The notes beneath the pieces were generated by a model that did no database searches, was not told the DNA's origin, and was given only the letters and a program-made list of their open reading frames with translations. Shown here piece after piece: positions 1-7,658 of a stretch of 14,121 nt of DNA. Position 1 is the stretch's first letter; each line of letters starts with the position of its first letter. This DNA is from Cyanobacteria bacterium UBA11153 (GTDB lineage Bacteria; Cyanobacteriota; Cyanobacteriia; Cyanobacteriales; Coleofasciculaceae): positions 1-14,121 of the forward strand of contig DOIX01000111.1 of the NCBI GenBank assembly GCA_003511885.1, in the 5' to 3' direction. Position numbers and translations under genes: made by a program.

Positions 1-74
1 CTTATACAGCAAGCCCTAAATAGTAACTTGGGTTATGGTATTTTTAAATAACTGTAAATAAAAACTGGAGATAA

Positions 75-1943
75 ATGCTGCCAGGAAAAATTAAAACTCT
101 GTCTGCCGAGGTAGTCAATCTCATCGCTGCTGGTGAGGTGATTGATTCCTTAGCCGCAGTGGTACGAGAAGTGGTAGAAAATGCCCTTGATGCAGGTGCT
201 AACCGGATATCTGTAGGGATTTGCCCTGAATTGTGGCGAGTCAGAGTTGCTGATAATGGTAGCGGGATGAATTTGACAGATTTGCAACAAGCTGCATCCC
301 CACACACTACCAGTAAAATTCACAGTAGTGATGATTTGTGGAACATTACTAGTTTGGGATTTCGTGGTGAAGCTTTGCATAGTATCTCGGCACTGGCAGA
401 GTTAGAGATTTGCAGTCGCCTGACAGGTACATTTGAAGGGTGGCGCTCGGCTTATAATTCCCAAGGAGAAGCCTGCGATATTGAAGCTGTTGCGATCGCA
501 ACTGGTACAATTGTCACTGTTTCTAATTTATTCGGTAATTGGCAGCTTCGTCGTCAGGGATTACCCTCAATGCCCCAACAATTACGGGCGATACAAACTA
601 CAATTCAACAGATTGCCCTCTGTCATCCTCACGTCACCTGGCAAGTTGAGCAAAATAATCGTCCCTGGTTTACGATAAGTCCGAGTACTAGCGCTAAACA
701 AATTTTACCTCAAATTATCAAACAGGTGCGGGTAAGCGATTTACAAGAATTAACAGTCAAAGTTCCTACTCCAATTGTCGGGGTAGATTTGGACGATAAC
801 ATGTTAGAAAAATCGATCTTAGCTCAAGAAAATTCGTCCCTATCTCCAACCAAAAATCCGATAACCTCTCCAGACAAAGTATCATATTCAGGCCATAAAA
901 AAAACAGCTTTTATTCAGAAATAAAAGAAAAAGTATCTAATCCAGAAAATAAAACCTCAATAATTCAAGTATTATTAGGACTGCCGGATCGTTGCCACCG
1001 ACATCGCCCAGATTGGGTGCGAGTAGCCACTAACGGCAGATTCGTCAAAGCACCAGAAATAGAGCAAACAATTCTATCAGCAATGGCGCGAACCTTACCG
1101 CGCGATCGCTATCCTATTTGTTTTATTCATCTCCAAATTTCTCCCAACCAAATTGACTGGAATCGCCATCCAGCTAAAGCGGAAATTTACTTACATTCCC
1201 TCTCTTATTGGCAAGAAAAAATTACCCAAACCATTGAACAAGCACTGAGGATTAGTCCAACTAATTTACCAGAATCACTCCAGTCTCAGCGAGTGGGTAA
1301 ATTACTCAAAGCATCGGAAGCTAAAAGCGGTTACAATCTAGAGCGTTCCCTAACAGAAAATCAATCAGATAAACAAAGTCAAAAAACCGCCGATATGGGA
1401 CTAATTGAACTCCAAGCAATTGCCCAAGTTCACAATAGATATATTTTGGCACAACATCCTACCGGAATGTGGTTAATTGAGCAGCATATTGCCCACGAAA
1501 GAGTACTATACGAACAAATTTGCGATCGCTGGCAACTCGTCCCCTTAGAGCCACCGATTATTCTCAACTATTTGACATTAAATCAAATCGAACAACTCGA
1601 GCGGATTGGCATAGAAGTTGAACCTTTTGGCGAACAACTTTGGGCGATTCGCAATGCCCCTGCCCTCCTGAAAGAGAGAGCAGATTGTGCTGATGCTTTA
1701 TTAGAATTAAGTTTAGGTGGAGATTTACAAACAGCTCAGGTAGCCACGGCTTGTCGCAGTGCAATTCGCAATGGTACAGCCTTGAGTTTAGCAGAAATGC
1801 AGTCTTTATTAGAGCAATGGAAAGTTACCCGCAATCCTCGCACTTGCCCCCACGGAAGGCCAATTTATTTATCTTTAGAAGAGTCGGCTTTGGCTCGTTT
1901 TTTCCGCCGCCATTGGGTAATTGGTAAAAGTCATGGTGTTTGA
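75..1943 (+). CDS. mutL: DNA mismatch repair protein MutL
   Basis: MutL is the GHKL-type ATPase that links mismatch recognition by MutS to strand incision. The 622-residue product has the N-terminal ATPase motifs: ENALDAG (E35-G41), DNGSG (60-64) and GFRGEAL (95-101). The transducer domain contains a Ser/Lys-rich, AT-rich stretch at about residues 240-295 that looks like a lineage-specific insertion. The C-terminal dimerisation/endonuclease domain starts near residue 441. It carries EQHIAHERVLYE (469-480) where the family consensus is DQHA(X)2E(X)4E, plus ACRSAIRNG (559-567), CPHGRP (591-596) and FRR (610-612). The nuclease-type signature is therefore mostly present but altered at its first and fourth positions. 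The ATG at 75 is preceded by GGAG at 67-70. Length and motifs are normal for a complete MutL, and the assignment is secure; whether it cuts DNA is not. Confidence 0.97.
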   Translation: MLPGKIKTLSAEVVNLIAAGEVIDSLAAVVREVVENALDAGANRISVGICPELWRVRVADNGSGMNLTDLQQAASPHTTSKIHSSDDLWNITSLGFRGEALHSISALAELEICSRLTGTFEGWRSAYNSQGEACDIEAVAIATGTIVTVSNLFGNWQLRRQGLPSMPQQLRAIQTTIQQIALCHPHVTWQVEQNNRPWFTISPSTSAKQILPQIIKQVRVSDLQELTVKVPTPIVGVDLDDNMLEKSILAQENSSLSPTKNPITSPDKVSYSGHKKNSFYSEIKEKVSNPENKTSIIQVLLGLPDRCHRHRPDWVRVATNGRFVKAPEIEQTILSAMARTLPRDRYPICFIHLQISPNQIDWNRHPAKAEIYLHSLSYWQEKITQTIEQALRISPTNLPESLQSQRVGKLLKASEAKSGYNLERSLTENQSDKQSQKTADMGLIELQAIAQVHNRYILAQHPTGMWLIEQHIAHERVLYEQICDRWQLVPLEPPIILNYLTLNQIEQLERIGIEVEPFGEQLWAIRNAPALLKERADCADALLELSLGGDLQTAQVATACRSAIRNGTALSLAEMQSLLEQWKVTRNPRTCPHGRPIYLSLEESALARFFRRHWVIGKSHGV

Positions 1944-1950
1944 TTTATTT

Positions 1951-1978
1951 GTGGTTGGTTATTGGTTGTTAGTTGTTT
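1951..1978. repeat. degenerate 7-bp tandem repeat (STRR-like)
   Basis: Four units of about GTKRTTG in a row (gtggttg, gttattg, gttgtta, gttgttt) begin eight bases after the mutL stop. Short tandem heptamers of this kind are known from filamentous cyanobacteria. No function is evident. The rest of the 269-bp mutL-hsp20 spacer is AT-rich and holds one HIP1 octamer (2098-2105). Confidence 0.5.
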
Positions 1979-2124
1979 TTTTATTGAGAGAAGAGGGAAT
2001 TAGTCATATTTTGACGTTTGAATTTTGACTTTAGTTGTTAATTATTGTGTCCATCTCCTACTCCCCATTGCCCAAAGTACGGTAATTGCGACAAATTGCG
2101 ATCGCGGAACCGAACTTACTCCTT

Positions 2125-2151
2125 TTGTGCGATCGTTAATATAAGTATTAT
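2125..2151 (+). promoter_or_regulatory. candidate promoter of the hsp20 gene
   Basis: TTGTGC (2125-2130) and TATTAT (2146-2151) could serve as -35 and -10 boxes. The 15-bp spacing is shorter than the ideal 17, so this is a weak call. If correct, transcription starts near 2158 and gives a leader of roughly 55 nt that contains the hairpin described separately. I saw no CIRCE operator (the HrcA site) upstream. Confidence 0.25.
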
Positions 2152-2170
2152 CGAGAGAGATGAGCAATTC

Positions 2171-2212
2171 AGATCTTTACACTGAAGTGTCAAATCTAAG
2201 GAGGTAATATCT
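2171..2212 (+). promoter_or_regulatory. candidate structured leader (thermosensor-like) with strong RBS
   Basis: A near-perfect Shine-Dalgarno, AAGGAGGT (2198-2205), lies 7 nt before the hsp20 ATG. The leader can form two mutually exclusive structures. In one, AGA/TTT/ACAC (2171-2182, with a 2-nt bulge) pairs with GTGT/AAA/TCT (2187-2197) around a TGAA loop and ends exactly where the SD begins. In the other, AGAT (2171-2174) and TTAC (2177-2180) pair with ATCT (2209-2212) and GTAA (2204-2207), enclosing the SD and touching the start codon. Cyanobacterial small heat-shock genes such as hsp17 are known to use short RNA thermometers. Assignment here is inference without energy calculation. Confidence 0.3.
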
Positions 2213-2653
2213 ATGACATTAATTCGTTGGCAACCTTTCCGGGAAGTTGACATGCTACAACAGCAAATGAATCGTCTGTTTGATAGCCTCACCTCTACAG
2301 CAATCGATGGTGAATTAGGAGTTAGCTTTATTCCCCCAGTGGAAATGGAGGAAACCACTGAAGCGATTCACCTCAAACTGGAAATTCCTGGCATGGAAAC
2401 AGAGGATTTAGACGTGCAAGTGACTGCTGATTCTGTCACAATTAGTGGGGAAAGGAAAGAAGAAACCAAGACAGAAGAAAAAGGCATGAATCGCACCGAA
2501 TTTCGCTACGGTAAATTCCGTCGAGTCATTCCCCTATCCACTCGAATTCAAAATGAAAAAGTGGAAGCTGAATATAAAAATGGGATCCTGACTTTGACTT
2601 TGCCGAAAGCTGAAGCCGAAAAAGCGAAAGTCGTTAAAGTTAACATCCGTTAA
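2213..2653 (+). CDS. hspA: small heat-shock protein, Hsp20/alpha-crystallin family
   Basis: This is a 146-residue ATP-independent holdase chaperone that keeps unfolding proteins soluble. It acts in the cytoplasm; cyanobacterial members also associate with thylakoid membranes under heat. The N-terminal arm (MTLIRWQPFREVDMLQQQMN) is typical of class A bacterial sHSPs. The alpha-crystallin domain covers about residues 42-138, with the VTADSVTISGERK strand and a late GILTLTLPKAE segment. A short tail (KVNIR) offers only a reduced version of the usual I-x-I anchoring motif. The start is fixed by the strong RBS 7 nt upstream. The gene stands alone, with a hairpin terminator about 80 bp after its stop, so it is probably transcribed by itself. 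The family call is firm; the symbol follows common cyanobacterial usage. Confidence 0.95.
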   Translation: MTLIRWQPFREVDMLQQQMNRLFDSLTSTAIDGELGVSFIPPVEMEETTEAIHLKLEIPGMETEDLDVQVTADSVTISGERKEETKTEEKGMNRTEFRYGKFRRVIPLSTRIQNEKVEAEYKNGILTLTLPKAEAEKAKVVKVNIR

Positions 2654-2735
2654 TCCTCTTGACTGGCTTGAGGCAGTCGTCATCAGCCATTACTTGAGGC
2701 TCGTTAGTTTAAAATAGAGAAGGATTATTGATTGC

Positions 2736-2755
2736 CACCCTCCCTGTGGAGGGTG
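2736..2755 (+). terminator. hairpin terminator after hsp20
   Basis: A perfect 8-bp GC-rich stem, CACCCTCC (2736-2743) with GGAGGGTG (2748-2755), closes a CTGT loop and is followed by TTT. It sits 82 bp past the hsp20 stop and is a reasonable intrinsic terminator with a short U tract. Confidence 0.65.
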
Positions 2756-2809
2756 TTTAACTAAGACATGACTTGCACAAAACCTCCGGCGAAAGATACT
2801 CGCACTACA

Positions 2810-3072
2810 TATATAACTCAAGTTGCTAGTTATAAGCGATTAGTACTTTCTCACCGCCTCGCATCCCCCTTATACCAATTTACTAAAATAGTGCTACACA
2901 TCGACCCCCCCAACTCCCCTTATTAAGGGGGGAGCAAAAACCGCATCTGTAGCACAACTTAATGAGATTGGTATTAGTAAGGGGGGAGTTTCCACAAAGG
3001 TTCCCCCCTTACTAAGCAGGGTTAGGGGGGTACTAACGGATAATATTTGTAACTAGCAACTTACGTTATATA
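2810..3072. mobile_element. 263-bp nested palindromic element (MITE-like), no ORF
   Basis: The ends are 26-bp inverted repeats, 2810-2835 and 3047-3072, matching at 23 positions and sharing the core AAGTTGCTAGTTA / TAACTAGCAACTT. Inside lie a smaller palindromic unit (2872-2974), a 12-bp perfect hairpin AGTAAGGGGGGA (2976-2987) / TCCCCCCTTACT (3002-3013), and a further C-run/G-run pair reaching 3030. No protein is encoded, so any movement would need a transposase supplied in trans. It fills most of the spacer between hsp20 and the Deg protease gene. The flanks (2654-2809, 3073-3194) show no gene. Confidence 0.6.
2872..2974. repeat. palindromic repeat unit, copy A (ATACCAAT termini)
   Basis: ATACCAAT (2872-2879) and ATTGGTAT (2967-2974) form the ends. 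GTGCTACA (2891-2898) and TGTAGCAC (2948-2955) form an inner pair. The centre is a C-run/G-run hairpin built around CTCCCCTTATTAAGGGGGGA. Read on the minus strand it resembles the unit at 10068-10176, so this is one copy of a dispersed family. Confidence 0.65.
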
Positions 3073-3194
3073 CAAGAGATAGATGTTATGGTGCTATTGT
3101 TAGTGCGAGCTTCTCCCTTATGCTCAGAAAATGCCTAAATATTGTCAGAATCAATCGACTAATAACTAAAAATTAACTCGTGAGAATTAACCCA

Positions 3195-4421
3195 ATGTCA
3201 TCCTCTGAAAAGCCCATCATCCCTTGGCGTAAAATCGCGACTCATGTTTTAACCGTTATTTTGAGTGTTGCCTTAACTTTGACTTCCTTTCAGGTATTGC
3301 CCAAGGGATTAATTTCTAATTTTTCCTTCTCATCTCATCAGTCTGTAGCCCTGGCGGATGAATTGAATACCCTTCCAATTTCCCCAGGAAATACCCACAG
3401 CTTTATCGCCGCTGCCGTACAGCGAGTTGGTCCAGCAGTAGTCCGGATTGAAACAGAAAAAACGATTACAAAAAGAGTCCAGGATCCCTTCTTTGACGAT
3501 CCTTTTTTCCGTGGTTTCTTTGGTGAAGATGTCTTGCCGAAAATTCCCCAAGAATATCATCAACAAGGCCAAGGTTCTGGTTTTATTATTGAATCCAATG
3601 GCATCATTATTACAAATGCTCATGTTGTCAGCGGTGCAGATAAAGTCACAGTTACCCTCAAAGATGGACGGACTTTTAAAGGAGAAGTTAGAGGAATTGA
3701 TGAATTATCAGACTTAGCAGTAGTAAAAATTAACGGCGAAAACCTACCTGTAGCGCCATTAGGAGACTCTAGCCAAATTCAAGTAGGAGATTGGGCGATC
3801 GCAGTTGGCAATCCTCTGGGATTAGAAAATACCGTCACTCTGGGGATTATCAGCACTATAAATCGCTCTAGTGCCCAAGTAGGTATCCCTGACAAACGCC
3901 TCGACTTCATTCAAACTGATGCTGCTATTAATCCCGGTAATTCTGGCGGTCCTTTAGTGAATGCCCAAGGCGAAGTAATTGGAATTAATACCGCCATTCG
4001 TGCCGATGCTCAAGGGATTGGATTTGCTATTCCTATCGATAAAGCTAAATCGATTAAAGATCAATTAGCACGGGGCGAAAAAGTTTCCCATCCCTATATC
4101 GGTATTTCGATGATACCCCTCACTCCCACAATTGCCAAGGAGTATAATAAAGACCCCAATACAGCATTTTTTCTTCCAGAAATTAAGGGCGTGTTAGTAG
4201 TAAAAGTCATGGCAAAAAGTCCAGCGGCTGCGGCTGGTTTCCGTCGGGGTGATGTCGTCACTGAAATTGATGGACAAACTATAACTAGTCCTGAAGAGTT
4301 ACAGAATTTCGTGGAAAATAGCAAGATTGGTCAGCCATTGACTGTGAAAGTACGGCGGGGTGGACAGACTCAATTATTAACTGTCAGTCCCGCTGAAATG
4401 AAGGAAGGAAAGCCTTCTTAA
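3195..4421 (+). CDS. HtrA/Deg-family serine protease with one PDZ domain
   Basis: This is a trypsin-fold protease that degrades or refolds damaged proteins outside the cytoplasmic membrane (periplasm or thylakoid lumen). Numbered from the ATG at 3195 (408 residues), a basic N-terminus precedes a hydrophobic signal or anchor at about 17-36, and an ALA-type cleavage site falls near 54. The catalytic triad is visible as H143 in TNAHVV, D173 in SDLAVV and S250 in GNSGGP. A single PDZ domain spans about 299-400, as in the cyanobacterial HhoA, HhoB and HtrA paralogues; I cannot tell which of the three this is. A GTG at 3180 would add five residues; neither start has a good RBS. It is probably monocistronic, with a long hairpin directly behind it. 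Confidence 0.95.
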   Translation: MSSSEKPIIPWRKIATHVLTVILSVALTLTSFQVLPKGLISNFSFSSHQSVALADELNTLPISPGNTHSFIAAAVQRVGPAVVRIETEKTITKRVQDPFFDDPFFRGFFGEDVLPKIPQEYHQQGQGSGFIIESNGIIITNAHVVSGADKVTVTLKDGRTFKGEVRGIDELSDLAVVKINGENLPVAPLGDSSQIQVGDWAIAVGNPLGLENTVTLGIISTINRSSAQVGIPDKRLDFIQTDAAINPGNSGGPLVNAQGEVIGINTAIRADAQGIGFAIPIDKAKSIKDQLARGEKVSHPYIGISMIPLTPTIAKEYNKDPNTAFFLPEIKGVLVVKVMAKSPAAAAGFRRGDVVTEIDGQTITSPEELQNFVENSKIGQPLTVKVRRGGQTQLLTVSPAEMKEGKPS

Positions 4422-4422
4422 A

Positions 4423-4453
4423 CGGAAGTTACCCCCTGTGGGGGTAACTTCCG
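4423..4453 (+). terminator. long hairpin behind the Deg protease gene
   Basis: A perfect 14-bp stem (4423-4436 with 4440-4453) with a 3-nt TGT loop begins 2 bp after the stop codon. On the plus strand no T run follows. On the minus strand the hairpin is followed by TTTAAG, so it may work in both directions, including for the decayed minus-strand gene next to it. Confidence 0.6.
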
Positions 4454-4487
4454 GTTAGGGAGAGAGTAAAGATTAAAATATCCCAGT

Positions 4488-4712
4488 TTATCTAGTGTAT
4501 TTGCCAAGTATTTCCTTAATAACACTCTTCAAATCTTTATCCCCAGGGCGTTTGGTAAACTGTTCGTGACTATAAATCCATATTGGGATAATTGTACAGG
4601 CATTTTGATTCACTAGATACATCAATCTTATTTGCCCAGAAGCACCTTTAGAAACTTTCAACTCCAGTTTGTGAAATGTTCATCCTTCTTCTACCAATTG
4701 CCAGATTTCACG
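4488..4712 (-). pseudogene. remnant of a RelE/ParE-superfamily toxin-like gene
   Basis: The minus strand reads an open C-terminal fragment from 4679 to a TAA at 4488-4490. Recognisable pieces are GASGQIRLMYLVN, IIPIWIYSHEQF and RPGDKDLKSVIKEIL. The Arg-rich beta strand, then IPIWIY and a K-R-P-x-D-K-x-L helix, resemble toxins of the RelE/ParE superfamily. An in-frame TGA at 4680-4682 interrupts the frame. Upstream of it ten further plausible codons (REIWQLVEEG) run directly into a palindromic repeat at 4713. No start codon or RBS remains for the fragment, so it is read as a decayed gene whose front half is lost. The toxin assignment rests on pattern memory and could be wrong; that this is a broken minus-strand coding sequence is better supported. 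Confidence 0.5.
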
Positions 4713-4786
4713 GTAGGGGAGAAGCATTCGGGCGACAAGATATGTAGGAAAACCAAAAATATTCAGATCCGAATGCTTCGCCCTTT
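4713..4786. repeat. 74-bp palindromic repeat (GAAGCATTCGG type)
   Basis: The arms share GAAGCATTCGG (4721-4731) and CCGAATGCTTC (4769-4779), with partial pairing continuing into GGGG / CCC on the outside. The 37-bp centre is AT-rich. Repeats of this GGGGCGAAGCATTCGG form are common in cyanobacterial spacers. This copy abuts the toxin-like remnant and probably interrupts it. It lies about 100 bp upstream of chlD. Confidence 0.6.
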
Positions 4787-4888
4787 CTCCTCCATGGCGA
4801 CAATTTATGATAGATTGACAATACAACGGCGAGTAACCATTACTCTTTTCCCTGAGAATTCATCATAGATCTGCCAGTCCCCAAAACC

Positions 4889-6910
4889 ATGCCCGCACCC
4901 ACCCTCACTATCCCTATCTCCTCCTTTCCCCTTACCGCTGTAGTTGGACAAGACGCGATTAAATTAGCCTTACTCCTCGCGGCAGTTGACCCCGGATTGG
5001 GCGGAATTGCGATCGCAGGTCGTCGCGGTACGGCAAAATCAGTTATGGCACGGGCTATCCATACTCTGCTCCCCCCCATTGAAGTAGTTAAGGATTCGAT
5101 GTGTAACTGTCATCCTCGCTATCCTCAAGAGTGGGATGATGATTTATTAGCAAAAGGATTAGATCCTAGTCATATTCCTACCGAAATTATCCCCGCCCCT
5201 TTTATTCAAATTCCTCTCGGTACGACAGAAGATAGATTATTAGGTTCGGTGGATGTGGAACAATCGGTAAAAAAGGGAGAATCTGTCTTTCAACCAGGAC
5301 TTTTAGCCCAAGCACATCGGGGCGTTTTGTATGTGGATGAAATTAATCTCCTCGACGAACAAATCGCTAATCAACTTCTCACAGTTCTTACGGAAGGAAG
5401 AAACCAAATTGAACGGGAAGGGATTAGCTTTCAACATCCTTGCAAACCGTTATTAATTGCCACCTATAATCCAGAAGAAGGCCCGCTGCGGACTCACTTA
5501 TTGGACAGAATTGCGATCGCCCTTTCCGCTGATGGCGTATTAGCCTTAGATCAGCGCGTCCAAGCCGTAGACCAAGCCATATCTTATGCCGAATCTCCTC
5601 AAACTTTTCTGCAGCAATATACAGAAGATATTGATAACCTGAAAACCGAAATCATCTTAGCACGGGAATGGCTTAAAGAAGTCCAAATAACTCACGATCA
5701 AATAGCCTATTTAGTAGAAGAAGCCATTCGCGGTGGAGTTCAAGGACATCGCGCCGAACTATTTGCCGTCCGAGTTGCTAAAGCTTCCGCCGCATTAGAT
5801 GGACGACAAACTGTTAGCGCCGACGATTTACGTCGCGCAGTAGAATTAGTAATTGTTCCTCGTTCTACTATTAACCAACCACCACCAGACGAACAACAAC
5901 AACCACCGCCACCACCTCCACCTCCTCAAGACGAATCCCAACAAGATCAAGAAAACGAAGAAGAAAAAGAAGAAGACGACGAAGAAGAAAAAGACCAAGA
6001 ACCACCCACATTACCAGAAGAATTCGTCTTCGATCCAGAAGGAGTAATATTAGATCCTAGCGTACTTTATTTTACCCAAATGGCACAGCGTCAGGGTAAA
6101 TCTGGCAGTCGCAGTTTAATTTTTTCAGAAGACAGAGGGCGTTATGTCAAACCAATGTTACCCAAAGGTAAAGTCCGCCGAATTGCCGTTGACGCTACCT
6201 TAAGAGCAGCCGCACCTTATCAGAAAGCCAGACGAGAAAGACAACCAAATCGGCGGGTAATTATCGAACAAAGCGATATTCGTTCCAAACGATTAGCCAG
6301 AAAAGCAGGCGCATTGGTAGTATTTGTGGTAGATGCTTCTGGATCCATGGCATTAAATCGAATGCAATCTGCCAAAGGTGCAGTCATGCAATTACTAACA
6401 GAAGCCTATCAAAATCGCGACCAAGTAGCTTTAATTCCCTTCCGAGGCGAACAAGCCGAAGTATTATTACCCCCCACTCGCTCCATTGCTTTAGCCAGAG
6501 GAAGATTAGAAAAATTACCCTGCGGTGGAGGTTCACCTTTAGCCCATGGTTTGACTCAAGCTGTCCGCGTAGGAATGAATGCTAAAATGTCAGGAGATAT
6601 CGGTCAAGTAGTCATAGTTGCGATTACTGATGGACGAGGAAATATACCTTTAGCAAAATCTTTGGGCGAAGCCATAGAAGAAGGAGAAAAGCCAGATATT
6701 AAAGGAGAATTATTAGAGATTGCCGCACGAATTCGAGCTTTAGGTATTCAATTATTGGTAATTGATACCGAGAATAAGTTTATTTCCACTGGATTTGCCA
6801 AAGAATTAGCCAAGCAATCAGGTGGGAAATACTACCATTTACCCAAGGCGACAGACAGAGCAATAGCCGCCATGACGAGAAATGCGATCGCGGATATGAA
6901 AGGGAGGTAG
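4889..6910 (+). CDS. chlD: magnesium chelatase subunit D
   Basis: ChlD, with ChlI and ChlH, inserts Mg2+ into protoporphyrin IX, the committed step of chlorophyll synthesis. The 673-residue product has the expected order. An AAA+ module at about 1-325 carries an intact-looking Walker A (GRRGTAKS, 44-51) and Walker B ([11 protein letters not shown], 146-156). A linker at about 330-375 is rich in Pro, Glu and Asp. A C-terminal von Willebrand A domain starts near 474 with the MIDAS motif DASGS (482-486), GGGSP (546-550) and TDGRG (580-584). Length is normal for cyanobacteria. No clear RBS precedes the ATG. chlI and chlH are not in the window, so subunits must come from other loci. The linker's codon use (GAA/GAC runs) creates a lysine-rich shadow frame at 5853-6047 that is not a gene. 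Confidence 0.97.
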   Translation: MPAPTLTIPISSFPLTAVVGQDAIKLALLLAAVDPGLGGIAIAGRRGTAKSVMARAIHTLLPPIEVVKDSMCNCHPRYPQEWDDDLLAKGLDPSHIPTEIIPAPFIQIPLGTTEDRLLGSVDVEQSVKKGESVFQPGLLAQAHRGVLYVDEINLLDEQIANQLLTVLTEGRNQIEREGISFQHPCKPLLIATYNPEEGPLRTHLLDRIAIALSADGVLALDQRVQAVDQAISYAESPQTFLQQYTEDIDNLKTEIILAREWLKEVQITHDQIAYLVEEAIRGGVQGHRAELFAVRVAKASAALDGRQTVSADDLRRAVELVIVPRSTINQPPPDEQQQPPPPPPPPQDESQQDQENEEEKEEDDEEEKDQEPPTLPEEFVFDPEGVILDPSVLYFTQMAQRQGKSGSRSLIFSEDRGRYVKPMLPKGKVRRIAVDATLRAAAPYQKARRERQPNRRVIIEQSDIRSKRLARKAGALVVFVVDASGSMALNRMQSAKGAVMQLLTEAYQNRDQVALIPFRGEQAEVLLPPTRSIALARGRLEKLPCGGGSPLAHGLTQAVRVGMNAKMSGDIGQVVIVAITDGRGNIPLAKSLGEAIEEGEKPDIKGELLEIAARIRALGIQLLVIDTENKFISTGFAKELAKQSGGKYYHLPKATDRAIAAMTRNAIADMKGR

Positions 6911-6943
6911 GAAGTTAGGCGTAACATCAACTATCCTGGAAGC

Positions 6944-7300
6944 ATGAGAATCATTATTTTTTACCGTACAGAGTTGGATCGGTGTCCTGTTGAAGAGTTT
7001 ATTAATTCTTTATCTGGGAAACAAGCACAAAAAGTTCTTTGGGTGTTGCGCCTGATTGAGGAACTTGATTCTGTGCCCAGCCAATATCTCAAGAAATTGG
7101 TAAATACAGATGATATTTGGGAAGTGAGAGTGCAAGTGGGCAATAATATATTTCGTCTGCTTGGCTTTTTTGAGCGCGATAATTTAGTTATATTAACTAA
7201 TGGATTTGCTAAAAAGACCCAAAAAACACCATCTCAGGAGATTGAGTTGGCACAGGAGCGAAAACGAGATTATTTAAGTAGGAGGAAAAATAATGAATGA
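6944..7300 (+). CDS. higB: HigB/Gp49-family toxin of a type II toxin-antitoxin pair
   Basis: This 118-residue product fits the phage-derived Gp49-like / HigB branch of the RelE superfamily, ribosome-dependent mRNA interferases held in check by a cognate antitoxin. Visible family features are the opening strand IIFYRTE, the P-V-E-E-F-I-N-S-L helix, an Arg-rich core ([15 protein letters not shown]), and the signature [22 protein letters not shown] near residues 85-108. The tail is basic. It starts 33 bp after chlD, with GGAAG very close to its ATG as the only RBS. Its last 8 bases overlap the antitoxin gene, in the toxin-first order usual for higBA. It appears full length, with no frameshift or missing conserved segment. 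Confidence 0.87.
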   Translation: MRIIIFYRTELDRCPVEEFINSLSGKQAQKVLWVLRLIEELDSVPSQYLKKLVNTDDIWEVRVQVGNNIFRLLGFFERDNLVILTNGFAKKTQKTPSQEIELAQERKRDYLSRRKNNE

Positions 7301-7568
7301 TCTGGAGGCATATATTGAAAAACGTAAACAGATTGACCCTGAATTCGCTGAAGATTTTGAGTCAGGATATGCCAGCTTCAAGATGGGAGTAATACTAGCA
7401 CAAGCAAGAATTGCAGCGGGAATGACACAGGCAGAATTAGCACATCGGTTAAATTGTCATAAGTCTACAATTGTCAGAATAGAAAACCATGGAGAAAATG
7501 TTAGTATGTTTACCTTGGAAAGATATGTTAAGGCTTTAGGAAAGAAACTTGTTGTGGAAATTAGATAG
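7293..7568 (+). CDS. higA: HigA-type XRE antitoxin
   Basis: This 91-residue antitoxin should neutralise the preceding toxin and repress the pair's promoter. A Cro/C1-type helix-turn-helix lies at about residues 30-75 ([20 protein letters not shown], then [11 protein letters not shown]). The N-terminal 30 residues ([22 protein letters not shown]) are the acidic segment typical of antitoxins paired with Gp49-like toxins. The tail ends in a short strand (KKLVVEIR). The ATG overlaps the toxin's stop (ATGAATGA), and GGAGG at 7281-7285 gives it a better RBS than the toxin, which favours antitoxin excess through coupled translation. A weak hairpin (7618-7622 with 7631-7635, then TTT) may terminate the transcript. 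Confidence 0.88.
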   Translation: MNDLEAYIEKRKQIDPEFAEDFESGYASFKMGVILAQARIAAGMTQAELAHRLNCHKSTIVRIENHGENVSMFTLERYVKALGKKLVVEIR

Positions 7569-7658
7569 AAAAAGAGGTTGGGTAAAGGCAAAATAACATC
7601 ATGAATAGAGACTTTTTCCCTTGCTGGGTAAAGGGTTTGATTTCCGAAGATACAACTG

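Noticed and set aside
2116..2358. A minus-strand 80-residue frame over the hsp20 start
   Set aside because: It is antisense to hsp20 and its strong RBS region, with no family resemblance.
4680..4682. In-frame TGA as selenocysteine or programmed read-through
   Set aside because: No start codon, RBS or SECIS-like structure was noted, and the frame upstream is lost in a repeat; decay is simpler.
4632..4868. A plus-strand 78-residue frame upstream of chlD
   Set aside because: It runs through both arms of the palindromic repeat and has no protein-like pattern; the minus strand gives the recognisable fragment.
5853..6047. A 64-residue lysine- and histidine-rich reading frame
   Set aside because: It is the shifted frame of the Pro/Glu/Asp-rich linker of chlD; its composition follows from that linker's codons.
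7618..7635. Terminator between higA and the convergent kinase gene
   Set aside because: Only a 5-bp stem with an 8-nt loop and TTT; too weak to list as a feature on its own.
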